A stretch of 64,000 nt of DNA. It comes from Arachidicoccus ginsenosidivorans (GTDB lineage: Bacteria > Bacteroidota > Bacteroidia > Chitinophagales > Chitinophagaceae). Under the pieces are notes generated by a model that worked only from the letters and a program-made list of their open reading frames with translations, did no database searches and was not told the DNA's origin. Within the stretch, counting starts at the first letter, position 1. Every line of letters starts with the position of its first letter. Location of the stretch: assembly GCF_007971385.1 (NCBI RefSeq), contig NZ_CP042434.1, positions 3,224,001 to 3,288,000 on the forward strand, read 5' to 3'. This document shows, piece after piece, positions 10,090-19,526 of this stretch. Both the position numbers and the translations under genes were made by a program.

Positions 10090-10398
10090 ATGGTTATTTT
10101 TCAATTTATTTTTTTGCAGATCATCTTGCTATTGTCCGCATTCAATAAAACAAATAGCAAAATACACTCAGGCGCAAAGCAGCCGGCTTCGCCTGTAAGG
10201 AAAAGAAAAATTAAAGCTGTTTTATTTATGGCAGAAGGCCTTTTACAGCTTTTTATCGGCTGGTGTTTTTGGGGAGATCCTAACCGTGGAGAACTATTTT
10301 TTCTGGCTGGGGGAGCACTTTGGATACTGGCAGGAGTTATCACTTTTTTGTTTACAACCAAACAACCCCTGAGGAAGCATCCTGTCTCAGACATTTAA
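10090..10398 (+). CDS. Small membrane protein of unknown function
   Basis: 102 residues with a hydrophobic N-terminus (FQFIFLQIILLLSA), a basic linker (PVRKRKIK) and two further hydrophobic stretches (LFMAEGLLQLFIGWCFW and LFFLAGGALWILAGVITFLF). That makes two to three membrane spans. I do not recognise a family. Its stop is followed 56 bases later by the start I favour for the DUF6624 gene, so they may be co-transcribed. An open frame of almost equal length exists on the opposite strand, but it lacks the hydrophobic pattern expected of a real protein. Confidence 0.45.
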   Translation: MVIFQFIFLQIILLLSAFNKTNSKIHSGAKQPASPVRKRKIKAVLFMAEGLLQLFIGWCFWGDPNRGELFFLAGGALWILAGVITFLFTTKQPLRKHPVSDI

Positions 10399-10454
10399 AT
10401 AACGATAACCAGATACCCTGGCCTGACTTCCCAACGTTGAACACAAAAGGTTTT

Positions 10455-11123
10455 ATGGAACGCCTAAAAACAAACGGTAAAAGTAAACAGCATGGTTGGT
10501 TAAAAATGATGCCAGCGCTTCTTGGCTTGCGGGTAATCATACTTCTATTTTTAGGAGCAGCACCTTATTTATTATTAGCGCAGCACTTTGATAAAAATGA
10601 AGTCACCATTCAACTTGACAGCATGGCCATTAAAGATCAGGCACTTAGAGAACGCCTGGTGTATATGGATCAACACTGGCATGACAGTATGCAAACAGCT
10701 TATGATTCCCTTTGGGCCCGGCAAAATGCTCAAGACCAGTGTAATATGCTTGCTATTGAAGCGCTTAATAAACGCTACGGCTGGCAGCAACTGATGGAAC
10801 TTTACGATCAGGCTAAATCCACTATTTTTTTGGTGATTCAACACAGCGATTCGCTGCATCAGGTAAAATTCTTGCCTTTAATTTACCAAAGTGTAAAAAT
10901 GAGGGCATTACCACCGAACGATTACGCCTTGTTAAAGGACCGGGTAACGCTTTTGCAAAGTAAAAGGCAGTACTATGGAACGCAGTGTTATTTCGATCAA
11001 CAGCAAAATAAATTTGTTCCTTTTGCAATTATAGGAGGAAAGGTAGCCGCAGATAAAAGAATGGCAGCCCTGGGTATGGATTCACTGGCCGTTTATCTGG
11101 AATTTGTGAACCGGCCAGATTAG
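10455..11123 (+). CDS. DUF6624-like secreted protein
   Basis: About 222 residues from the ATG at 10455; the frame is open further upstream to 10320, but that would overlap the preceding gene. A signal-like hydrophobic stretch (LLGLRVIILLFLGAAPYLLLA) ends in LAQ, fitting export to the periplasm. The C-terminal half shows the order typical of DUF6624: a tryptophan-rich GWQQLMEL segment, a FLVIQHSDSLHQVKFLPLI segment, a PPNDYALLKDRV segment and a YGTQ motif. The role of the family is unknown. An alternative start at 10507 would place the signal peptide at the very N-terminus. Confidence 0.72.
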   Translation: MERLKTNGKSKQHGWLKMMPALLGLRVIILLFLGAAPYLLLAQHFDKNEVTIQLDSMAIKDQALRERLVYMDQHWHDSMQTAYDSLWARQNAQDQCNMLAIEALNKRYGWQQLMELYDQAKSTIFLVIQHSDSLHQVKFLPLIYQSVKMRALPPNDYALLKDRVTLLQSKRQYYGTQCYFDQQQNKFVPFAIIGGKVAADKRMAALGMDSLAVYLEFVNRPD

Positions 11124-11198
11124 ATTAGCCTTAAAAATAGATTTAAGTAGGTACATCGTATCTTAACCCCACCTTAGCAGGTGCGTATAAAGTGTATA

Positions 11199-11477
11199 TT
11201 AGGCGCCTTTTTTCTCCACCGGTTCATGATCCACATCGGTGATGCTGGATTTCATGGAAGACAGCATTTCTTTTTTGGCGGCACCGATTGGATTTTTAAC
11301 CACGTTCATTGGCTTTTTGATACTGTCCATCTCTTCCATTACGGAGTTTTTGCCGTCATTAAATGTCTTGAAGCCTTTGCCCAACCCCCGCATGAGTTCA
11401 GGCAGTTTTTTTGTGCCAAATAATAGTAAGATGACGATGGCGATCAGTAAGAGTTCCTTAGGTCCTATTTCCCCCAT
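11199..11477 (-). CDS. tatA: Sec-independent protein translocase subunit TatA/TatE family
   Basis: 92 residues. A short periplasmic start (MGEIGPKE) is followed by a single membrane span (LLLIAIVILLLFG), the hinge TKKLPELMRGLGKGFK with the conserved FG-x-KKLPEL pattern, and an amphipathic helix. The charged tail is variable. TatA forms the variable-size pore part of the twin-arginine pathway for folded proteins. tatC is not in this window, although in many Bacteroidota it lies elsewhere. A Bacteroidota-type promoter is visible 54 bases upstream, so the gene seems to be transcribed alone. Confidence 0.92.
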   Translation of the reverse strand: MGEIGPKELLLIAIVILLLFGTKKLPELMRGLGKGFKTFNDGKNSVMEEMDSIKKPMNVVKNPIGAAKKEMLSSMKSSITDVDHEPVEKKGA

Positions 11478-11530
11478 GATATTATAATTTTAATAAAGGA
11501 AGCTGTCATAATAAACAACCTGCCTGCGGG

Positions 11531-11563
11531 CAAAGATAGCAGAATCTAGCGGGTTAAGGCCAA
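11531..11563 (-). promoter_or_regulatory. Bacteroidota-type promoter of tatA
   Basis: Minus-strand TATCTTTG (11531-11538) as -7 box, with a TTG (11561-11563) 22 bases upstream, within the range described for this phylum. Confidence 0.5.
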
Positions 11564-11626
11564 CCGGGCTAAAAAATCCCTTAAAAGCCTTTAAACAGGT
11601 AAGGAAGGATTAAAGGTCTGCGGGAC

Positions 11627-12793
11627 TTATTTACGTCTTCTTCTGCCAGATTCTGGTAAGGTTTCGGAGATCATATGGTATTTATCCGTGCCATAATTAT
11701 CAATGAGTTGCCAAATCTTCTCTGCGGTGGCCTTTTGCTCATCCAAATCCGGCATCAGGATATTCCAGGGGATTTCTCCTGGGTTCTGATAATCTGATTT
11801 TACCATCTGACCACTAAATTCTCTGAGATCAAAGAGTTCATTAAAGGGTATTTTTGTGCCGGTGGCGCCATTGTCATAAGCCTTATATTTGGTCATAAGA
11901 GACCGCAGATCCGGAAAATATAACCAGAACAGCGCGTGTTCACTATGTGGAATGACCTCTCCGGTAGAAAGCTTATAAGGCACGATAGGGGCGATACCCA
12001 GAATCCGGACCATCATTTTTCCATAACTCTTATCATAAAACCAGTCTTCTTTCAAACAGAAAGTAAAGACAGAGTCCAGATCAATACTTTTAGAGCGAAC
12101 CTGATAACCCGAGATATTGCCCTCCAGATCATACACGGCCGAAGTGTCCAGGCCGTTACCCATAGATTCCTTAACCTGATCGGGCGTCATGGGTGTCGTA
12201 AAACGGTCATCTTCTGCATTAAAAGCGGTAATCTTGCCTTCATTAATGGCTTTTAGCATGAGCGTAATGAGTTGATGAGCCCCAAAATCATCCAGCGCAT
12301 ACATTATATGGCGGTTGCCAGGTTTACGGGTATCAATATTCTCCCAGACACGCACATTAAAAGAAATATTTTCCTGCCTGACCTTTGGATAAGGTAATGC
12401 ATTGCTTTGTTGGTAAGGTGCTTGCTGATAAGGGAAATCATTACGTAACGGCATTTTCCCCTGTGGCAGTTCCGGTCCATTATTAATGACCTGTACAGGC
12501 AGACTGTCACCGGCTCCCTGAGAGAAAAAATTAGGGGAGATTGGTGTGCGGGCAGTATCCGCCTTTTTAGTTTCATAAGCACTGCCGCCAGAAGGCTGCG
12601 CCATTGCTAAATTAATCCCTATTGCCATACAGGCACACAGGGCTGGTCGGATTATACGGAAGTGCGGTCCGCTAAAACGAAAAGCGGAGGAAATCTTGTA
12701 TAAAATCCGGTATCTTAAGCTTGTTGCGCTATTTTTAAATCTGTTCATGGTCTTTGATTGAGGCGCGGGAAGCTTTTTTATTATTAAAGCCAC
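11627..12793 (-). CDS. gldN: Gliding motility / type IX secretion protein GldN
   Basis: 388 residues in the long frame; an internal ATG near codon 16 (MNRFKNS) is a likely alternative start before a signal-like region. The body matches GldN/PorN: the VRVWENIDTRKPGN opening, then the HQLITLMLKAINEGKITAFNAEDDRFTTPM region, then KEDWFYDKSYGKMMVRILGIAP, and a C-terminal FNELFDLREFSGQMVKSDYQNP. With GldK, GldN forms the periplasmic ring of the type IX secretion system. The gldK-like gene lies 20 bases upstream on the same strand, so the two are almost certainly one operon. gldL and gldM, normally between them, are missing here. Confidence 0.92.
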   Translation of the reverse strand: MALIIKKLPAPQSKTMNRFKNSATSLRYRILYKISSAFRFSGPHFRIIRPALCACMAIGINLAMAQPSGGSAYETKKADTARTPISPNFFSQGAGDSLPVQVINNGPELPQGKMPLRNDFPYQQAPYQQSNALPYPKVRQENISFNVRVWENIDTRKPGNRHIMYALDDFGAHQLITLMLKAINEGKITAFNAEDDRFTTPMTPDQVKESMGNGLDTSAVYDLEGNISGYQVRSKSIDLDSVFTFCLKEDWFYDKSYGKMMVRILGIAPIVPYKLSTGEVIPHSEHALFWLYFPDLRSLMTKYKAYDNGATGTKIPFNELFDLREFSGQMVKSDYQNPGEIPWNILMPDLDEQKATAEKIWQLIDNYGTDKYHMISETLPESGRRRRK

Positions 12794-12813
12794 CCATGCT
12801 TAGACAAATGATA

Positions 12814-14079
12814 TTATTTTTTTGGGGTGCCAGGTGGAATATCAATGACACATCTGAACCCGATATAAGATCTGGCAGAGTCCATATATTCATAGCTTCT
12901 GGCGCTGACCTGAATGCCTACAGCCGGATCCTTCCAACTCCCGCCTCTGACGGTCTTTCTTTTTTTATCCTGACTGTCCTGATCCGTTGCGTTGATATAA
13001 ATGTTGGGGTTAAAATCATTGTCATAGGCCTGATAACCATTTACATAGCTAGTGGCAGTCCATTCTGCCACATTGCCGGCTATATTAAATAGCCCAAAAT
13101 CGTTGGGCAGGTAACTATCCACCCGGGCAGGGTAAAGCGCACCATCGTCTGTATAATTACCTTTACCGTTTTTAAAATTGGCCATCATACAACCTTCTGC
13201 GTTTTTCAGGTAATTACCCCAGGGATAGAGGTAATTGTTGTGTCCGCCCCGGGCCGCATATTCATATTCTGCTTCCGTGGGCAGCCGGTAGGCATTTTGC
13301 AGCGCCAGTTTTTTGCGACCCAAATACTGATTCAGGTAATAGGTGCGCCAGTGAGCAAAGGCAGTGGCCTGCCGCCAGTTTACGCCCACTACAGGATACT
13401 GGGCATAGGCGGCATTCTCAAAATAGTCTCTTGCCATAGAGACATTATAGGAATAATCAAAATCCTTGATCCACACAAGTGTGTCCGGGTAAATAGGCAC
13501 ATCATAGCTATAGATAAAATTTTTCCTTGGCTGATCCGGGTGATGGGCTGCAGCGTTAAAATCATACCCTTTTGCTCTATAAATAAGCTTTGAAGGATCT
13601 AGTTCAGGCTGATCATTGAGCAAATCCTGGGAAGGCAGCATCATACTACTGAGTCTTTGTTGGATATCATCGTCCTTGTAATTGATCTTTTTAGCCTTGG
13701 ACCAGTCAACAGCAGTGTCTCCTTCTTTAGACACATGTACATATCCCAATATCATGGCAGCTGTCGAGTCACGAACCCAATTGACAAACTGGTGATACTG
13801 CGCATTGGTGACTTCATATTTATCCATCCAAAAGCCGTTCACTGATACACTAGTTGTGCCGGCTCCACCAGATTCATTACTTCCCAGCGTAAAAGAACCG
13901 GTAGGAATATATACCATATTAGAGGGTAAATCCATGCCTTTGGGCACCTTGTCATATTTAATACCATGCACCACGCCATCGTCCGAGGCAGAAGCGCTGA
14001 TTTTATTTGATTTACAACCGCCCAGAACAACCAGTGCCAGGAGGACAGGCAGTAAAAAATTCGTTTTATTTTCAGTCAT
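12814..14079 (-). CDS. gldK: GldK-like lipoprotein of the type IX secretion system (formylglycine-generating-enzyme fold)
   Basis: 421 residues with a lipoprotein signal ending at C22 (LVVLGGC). The rest is a SUMF1/FGE-sulfatase domain: MVYIPTGSFTLGSNESG, then FWMDKYEVTNAQYHQFVNWVRDS, later RLPTEAEYEYAARGG, YPWG, and the C-terminal VRGGSWKDP and IGFRCV motifs. The NAQYHQFVNWVRDS helix is characteristic of GldK rather than of enzymes of this fold. GldK is an outer-membrane lipoprotein that builds the type IX ring together with GldN, whose gene follows directly. GldJ is a related alternative, but it does not normally neighbour gldN. I see no start conflict, and the first ATG fits the signal peptide. 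Confidence 0.88.
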   Translation of the reverse strand: MTENKTNFLLPVLLALVVLGGCKSNKISASASDDGVVHGIKYDKVPKGMDLPSNMVYIPTGSFTLGSNESGGAGTTSVSVNGFWMDKYEVTNAQYHQFVNWVRDSTAAMILGYVHVSKEGDTAVDWSKAKKINYKDDDIQQRLSSMMLPSQDLLNDQPELDPSKLIYRAKGYDFNAAAHHPDQPRKNFIYSYDVPIYPDTLVWIKDFDYSYNVSMARDYFENAAYAQYPVVGVNWRQATAFAHWRTYYLNQYLGRKKLALQNAYRLPTEAEYEYAARGGHNNYLYPWGNYLKNAEGCMMANFKNGKGNYTDDGALYPARVDSYLPNDFGLFNIAGNVAEWTATSYVNGYQAYDNDFNPNIYINATDQDSQDKKRKTVRGGSWKDPAVGIQVSARSYEYMDSARSYIGFRCVIDIPPGTPKK

Positions 14080-14480
14080 ATAGGTCTAAAACTGCGGGCT
14101 AAAAACCAGCCGTGTTTTTTAAAATAAAGCCTATTTAATAAATGTTTATTGATGCAAATAACAGCACATCATTCGCTTGTCCTAATTGCAATGCTTTCTT
14201 TCCTTTCCACTTAACGGTCGTTAATGGGCTAAATAGAAGCACTGCAAAGGGGACGCCTGTGTGCTGGCTGTTGATTATAAAAACGCTGATTGTAATTTGT
14301 TTATTGTGCAGACTTGCGGATACAGCGCAAGATACTAATGACCTAAGGAAAAATAGAGGCAGGCCTGGATCAGCAGCATGGTAAATTTTGTCCTACCCGC
14401 CAATAAAATGGCCGCTATTATCCAAAAGATAACAGCGGCCAATAGCTACTTGTCTATTAATATTATCTAAACTTATAATA
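14080..14480. other. Intergenic region between gldK and groEL
   Basis: Both flanking genes read leftward. It contains the groEL terminator (14409-14441). An 80-codon plus-strand frame (14142-14384) has no family resemblance and is not called. Confidence 0.5.
14409..14441 (-). terminator. Terminator of the groES-groEL operon
   Basis: 14-base arms (14409-14422 with 14428-14441, one mismatch) around a 5-base loop, starting 39 bases after the groEL stop. On the minus strand it is followed by ATTTTATT. Confidence 0.8.
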
Positions 14481-16123
<1,643 letters not shown>

Positions 16124-16164
16124 TTAAACTTTATTGTTTACGAAAATTAAATAAAAAAGTCTGA

Positions 16165-16446
16165 TTAGAGGATTGCAACGATATCGCTTTCCCGCATAAT
16201 CAGATATTGCTTGCCTTCGAACTCGAGTTCCTGACCAGCATATTTGCCATATAAAACAGCGTCACCGGCTTTAACGGTCATTGGTTCATCTTTTTTACCA
16301 GCACCTACAGCGACAACAATTCCACGCTGAGGTTTTTCTTTTGCAGTGTCTGGGATAATGATTCCACCGGCACTTTTAGTCTCGGCAACTGCTGGCTGGA
16401 TAAGTACCCTGTCATGCAGCGGGGTTACATTTAATTTTTTTGCCAT
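16165..16446 (-). CDS. groES: Co-chaperonin GroES
   Basis: 93 residues. It has the GroES barrel opening [14 protein letters not shown], the mobile loop with [16 protein letters not shown] (about 28-43) and the C-terminal [12 protein letters not shown]. It caps the GroEL cavity. It lies directly upstream of groEL. No CIRCE inverted repeat is present before it, so control by HrcA through CIRCE is not visible here. Confidence 0.97.
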   Translation of the reverse strand: MAKKLNVTPLHDRVLIQPAVAETKSAGGIIIPDTAKEKPQRGIVVAVGAGKKDEPMTVKAGDAVLYGKYAGQELEFEGKQYLIMRESDIVAIL

Positions 16447-16932
16447 AGAATTACGTATTTAATGGTTTGTGATAAGAATAATTTATGTTTTCAAACAACT
16501 ACTGGTTAGCAATTTTATTGCCACTACCCGCTAAAGGGTCAAAATTTCATTTAATTGGTTAGAAAGACAGACAAAAGACCCATTTTGGCGGGTAAAAATT
16601 GTCAGATTGCAGGAAATGACGGTAAGGAAGTGACAAAATTGCATATCTACCAGTTCAGCACACCTCTCAGGGTGGCCACCTATTTAAAACGTTTTGCTGA
16701 GCAATCTGGGAAAATCAAAAGAAGGATAGCGTCGTTAGAATCAACAAACAAGCAGAGACCCAAACAAAAATCAACTTGTTTTTAAGGTTTAGCAAGGCAA
16801 AACCAGCTTATATTCCCAAATCCTAATAATAGTAACGGAGAGAAATAATAACTCAAGCCGTCAGGACCGGGAAGAATCACAAAATTAAGCAGAACGGGAC
16901 AGGTATTGGCCTCAATTATAACGAAAGCACCT
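16447..16932. other. Intergenic region upstream of groES
   Basis: Must hold the groESL promoter on the minus strand and the end of the SPOR-gene transcript. I found no exact TAnnTTTG box and no CIRCE repeat. A 76-codon plus-strand frame (16555-16785) is lysine-rich and unlike any family I know; I do not call it. Confidence 0.4.
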
Positions 16933-17856
16933 TTATTCAATGGTGACTGCATGCCCATAATAGGAGCGCAGACTGTCTTTCATGCGGGTAGTATCAGTCG
17001 GCGTCACGTTGTCAATAGCCACAAATAGCCGGTATTCATACCCTGTTGGCGTCTTTATAGAATCCATGGATACAACATTTCCATAGCTTCTTAATTGATC
17101 GATGCGTTTTTCAGCATGGGCTTTGGTCGTATAGGTCTGGAAAATAAAATGGTAACTTCCATCTTTTCGCACTTCTTTAGCCGGTGCGGACGGAAGTGTT
17201 GTTTTTGCCTTGGCCAGGGTGTCCGCCATAACTGTTGTGTCAGTTGTACTGTCTTTAAGGAAATTAAACGAGGATTTAGGGATAAAATAGGCTCCGTAAA
17301 CAATGACCCCAATAATTAGCAGGATAAGCACCCATCTACCGATAACCCTTTTATTGACCTTCCGACTGGCATAATTGGTGGCAGAAGTAAGAGGGGAGTT
17401 GCTGTAATTATCTTCGTAATGTTTCTTCTCCTTCTCTTTACTTACTTCTAGTCTTTCTGTACTTAATTGATAGGAACCGCTTTTATCTGCATAAATATAG
17501 CCCATTCCCTCAATGACAAAAGGGGTGGAACCGATATTCATCAATTGCCTGGTCTGGTCCAGGAAATATTCAAGATCGCTGGCGGCAATAGAGTGGGATT
17601 TTTGAGTTACCTCGGCGAGATAATCTACAAACGCCGGCGTCGTGACCGCTTTTTTGTCATAGACAAATGTTGGACTACTGATAATATTGCCTTCCTCGTC
17701 TTTGGTAATGGCATCTGGTAAAGTGAGTGTACCGATCTTTTCCAGTGTAACAGTTTTATGCAGTTCCAGATATTCTCTGATATAGCGCGTAGATAAGCTC
17801 AAAATTTGCCTAATTTTTAGGTTCCTGTATTCAATTTCGATCAATATGGTTTGCAA
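16933..17856 (-). CDS. HU/CCDC81-type and SPOR domain envelope protein
   Basis: 307 residues. Residues 10-150 form the HU-CCDC81 region found in Bacteroidota SPOR proteins (YIREYLELHKTVTLEKIGTLTLP, then FVIEGMGYIYADKSGSYQL). A charged linker and a single membrane span (VIGRWVLILLIIGVIVYGAYFI, about 165-190) follow, then a periplasmic C-terminal SPOR domain (about 228-307: YHFIFQTYTTKAHAEKRIDQLRSYG). SPOR domains bind peptidoglycan lacking stem peptides, typically at the septum, so a role in division or envelope growth is inferred. An in-frame ATG is used as first codon; the true start could be slightly downstream. The gene diverges from the small membrane-protein gene at 17963. Confidence 0.82.
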   Translation of the reverse strand: MQTILIEIEYRNLKIRQILSLSTRYIREYLELHKTVTLEKIGTLTLPDAITKDEEGNIISSPTFVYDKKAVTTPAFVDYLAEVTQKSHSIAASDLEYFLDQTRQLMNIGSTPFVIEGMGYIYADKSGSYQLSTERLEVSKEKEKKHYEDNYSNSPLTSATNYASRKVNKRVIGRWVLILLIIGVIVYGAYFIPKSSFNFLKDSTTDTTVMADTLAKAKTTLPSAPAKEVRKDGSYHFIFQTYTTKAHAEKRIDQLRSYGNVVSMDSIKTPTGYEYRLFVAIDNVTPTDTTRMKDSLRSYYGHAVTIE

Positions 17857-17950
17857 GTTTAGTTCATTTTTCAGTAGAAAAGTAAAATTGTACTAAATTT
17901 TTTTGCGTAATATTTATATAACATTGCCGTTTTCCCAACAAAAGTTTGGA

Positions 17951-17958
17951 TAACTTTG
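17951..17958 (+). promoter_or_regulatory. -7 box placed only four bases before an ATG (possible leaderless transcript)
   Basis: TAACTTTG fits TAnnTTTG. The ATG of the next gene is at 17963, so the transcription start would fall on or within about two bases of the initiation codon. A TTG lies 24 bases upstream, slightly beyond the usual spacing. Confidence 0.45.
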
Positions 17959-17962
17959 CCCC

Positions 17963-18388
17963 ATGTTAACGCCGGAACAGGAAAAATTTTTGCAGTATTG
18001 GGCGGCCAACCGGGATAAAGAAAAAAAACTCCTGCGTCAGGCCAGGGCAGGTCTGCCTTTGGGGCTCTCCTTTTCCGCTGCTATTCTGGTCTGTGTTTTT
18101 AGTGGTTGGTATACAAGGGCGATGATGGAGCTTTCCACCGATGTGAGTCCGGTGTTGCTTATTATTGCTGTGCTACTGATTGCTATTACCTATTCGATTT
18201 TCTCTCAAAAACAGAAGTGGGAAATGAATGAACAGTCCTATTTAGAACTTTTGGCTAAGTTAAAAAGAGAAAATAAGGATGAATCGGCTGTTCAAGTGCC
18301 CAATCCAAATACCACTGAAAAAGGAAAAGTCATTGAAAATGAATTAAATGTATCTACTCCCAAAAAAGATACCTTAAATGAAGAGTGA
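17963..18388 (+). CDS. Small membrane protein of unknown function
   Basis: 141 residues. The N-terminal helix is charged (LTPEQEKFLQYWAANRDKEKK). Two membrane spans follow (LGLSFSAAILVCVFSGWYT, about 32-50, and SPVLLIIAVLLIAITYSIF, about 64-82), then a cytoplasmic charged tail rich in K, E and N. I recognise similar proteins as Bacteroidota-specific hypotheticals but know no function. It is divergent from the SPOR gene and 92 bases before the FKBP lipoprotein gene on the same strand, so co-transcription is possible. Confidence 0.7.
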   Translation: MLTPEQEKFLQYWAANRDKEKKLLRQARAGLPLGLSFSAAILVCVFSGWYTRAMMELSTDVSPVLLIIAVLLIAITYSIFSQKQKWEMNEQSYLELLAKLKRENKDESAVQVPNPNTTEKGKVIENELNVSTPKKDTLNEE

Positions 18389-18480
18389 TTATTTGAAATC
18401 TTTTTATCTTTTCAGCATAAATATTGTAGCGTTTGTTTAACAATACACGTTATACGTGTTAAATTCAAAAAATATCTTCA

Positions 18481-19113
18481 ATGAAAAAATTCCTAATGTC
18501 GGTCAGCATGGTGGCCGCAATGTGTGTAGTAATGAGTTCTTGTCTGAAAAATGACACCCCTGATTATGTGCCTCCGGTAGATCCAGCTGCAGAAGCTCCT
18601 GCTTTAGAGGCTTTTATAGATTCGACTGGCTATAATCTTGCAACACAGTCTAATGACTATTCCTATTATAGTTTTGATCAGTCATCGCAGACATTTAAAT
18701 TAGCAACTGCTTCCGCACCATATTTATATTTTGAAGTAGTGACGTCCGGTGAAATGACCCAAGGTAGCGTTGATACCTCTGATGCGGCAATTGGCGGAGC
18801 AATCGGTGGTACCACACAACTTTATAATACTTATACGGACAGCACTTTGTATGCCTCCGTTACTTATGTCGGTACCTTGTTAGACGGTACCGTGTTTGAT
18901 AAGCAGGACGAACCTGTTTTAATGCCGGTTCCTAATTTGGTGGCTGCTTGGTATTTATTAATGAATAAAGTAGGTAAAGGGGGAGAATTACGTATTTTGA
19001 CACCATCTGCCTATGGGTATAGTAATGTAGCAAAACAGGGAATACCTGCTAACTCACCGCTGTATTTTGATATCAAAGTAGTAGGGTTTGTAAAAACGAC
19101 CTATGGCAAATAA
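18481..19113 (+). CDS. FKBP-type peptidyl-prolyl isomerase lipoprotein
   Basis: 210 residues with a lipoprotein signal ending at C21 (CVVMSSC). The C-terminal FKBP domain is recognisable from VTYVGTLLDGTVFDKQDEPV, LLMNKVGKGGELRILTPSAYGY and the end IPANSPLYFDIKVVGF. Compared with classical FKBPs the active-site aromatic set is partly changed: FDKQDEP replaces the usual FDSS, and there is no FxLG loop. Isomerase activity is therefore probable but not certain. It would act in the periplasm or on the outer membrane in folding of exported proteins. A strong terminator follows directly. Confidence 0.85.
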   Translation: MKKFLMSVSMVAAMCVVMSSCLKNDTPDYVPPVDPAAEAPALEAFIDSTGYNLATQSNDYSYYSFDQSSQTFKLATASAPYLYFEVVTSGEMTQGSVDTSDAAIGGAIGGTTQLYNTYTDSTLYASVTYVGTLLDGTVFDKQDEPVLMPVPNLVAAWYLLMNKVGKGGELRILTPSAYGYSNVAKQGIPANSPLYFDIKVVGFVKTTYGK

Positions 19114-19151
19114 TTAAAACCGCTTTCAATTAGATTGAGCGTGGTTGTCAT

Positions 19152-19196
19152 AAAGCAAAATGGCCGGTCAGTAACCTGAACCGGCCATTTTGCTTT
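19152..19196 (+). terminator. Terminator after the FKBP lipoprotein gene
   Basis: Perfect 17-bp inverted repeat (19152-19168 with 19180-19196), 11-base loop, the 3' arm itself rich in T. The following 330 bases up to the secDF start hold no other gene; a 70-codon frame at 19324-19536 is not supported. Confidence 0.85.
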
Positions 19197-19482
19197 GGTG
19201 TGTCAAGTTAGGTGGGATTTTCAACAAAGGGTTATAAAAGCAATATTTCAAGTTCACAGACAGAATATTTTTAATATTTTGTTGAATATGCGCAATCCTT
19301 TGCATGAAATCCCTTAGCTTAGCGTGCCGGAAAAACTAACCGCTGAAAGCATCTATAAATACTTGTCTGCGGTTAAATGGAAGGGTCAGGGTAAGGGACT
19401 GATGCTGAAAGCCACTAAATATGGCAATTTCCTGCTAAATATGGCTTATAATTTTTATTTAACACAATTCAATCGCAAACCC

Positions 19483-19490
19483 TATCTTTG
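19483..19490 (+). promoter_or_regulatory. -7 promoter box of secDF
   Basis: TATCTTTG fits TAnnTTTG, 36 bases before the ATG at 19527. It overlaps the beginning of the longer open frame (19488), which argues for the shorter protein. Confidence 0.5.
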
Positions 19491-19526
19491 CGCAAATTTA
19501 GTAAAACAAATTACCCTTCGAATTTT

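Noticed and set aside
14142..14384. 80-codon plus-strand frame as a gene
   Set aside because: No recognised domain and no promoter or start context; it lies between two leftward genes.
16447..16560. CIRCE heat-shock operator before groES
   Set aside because: No TTAGCACTC-type inverted repeat is present on either strand.
16555..16785. 76-codon plus-strand frame as a gene
   Set aside because: Lysine-rich with no known pattern, and it overlaps the expected groESL promoter region.
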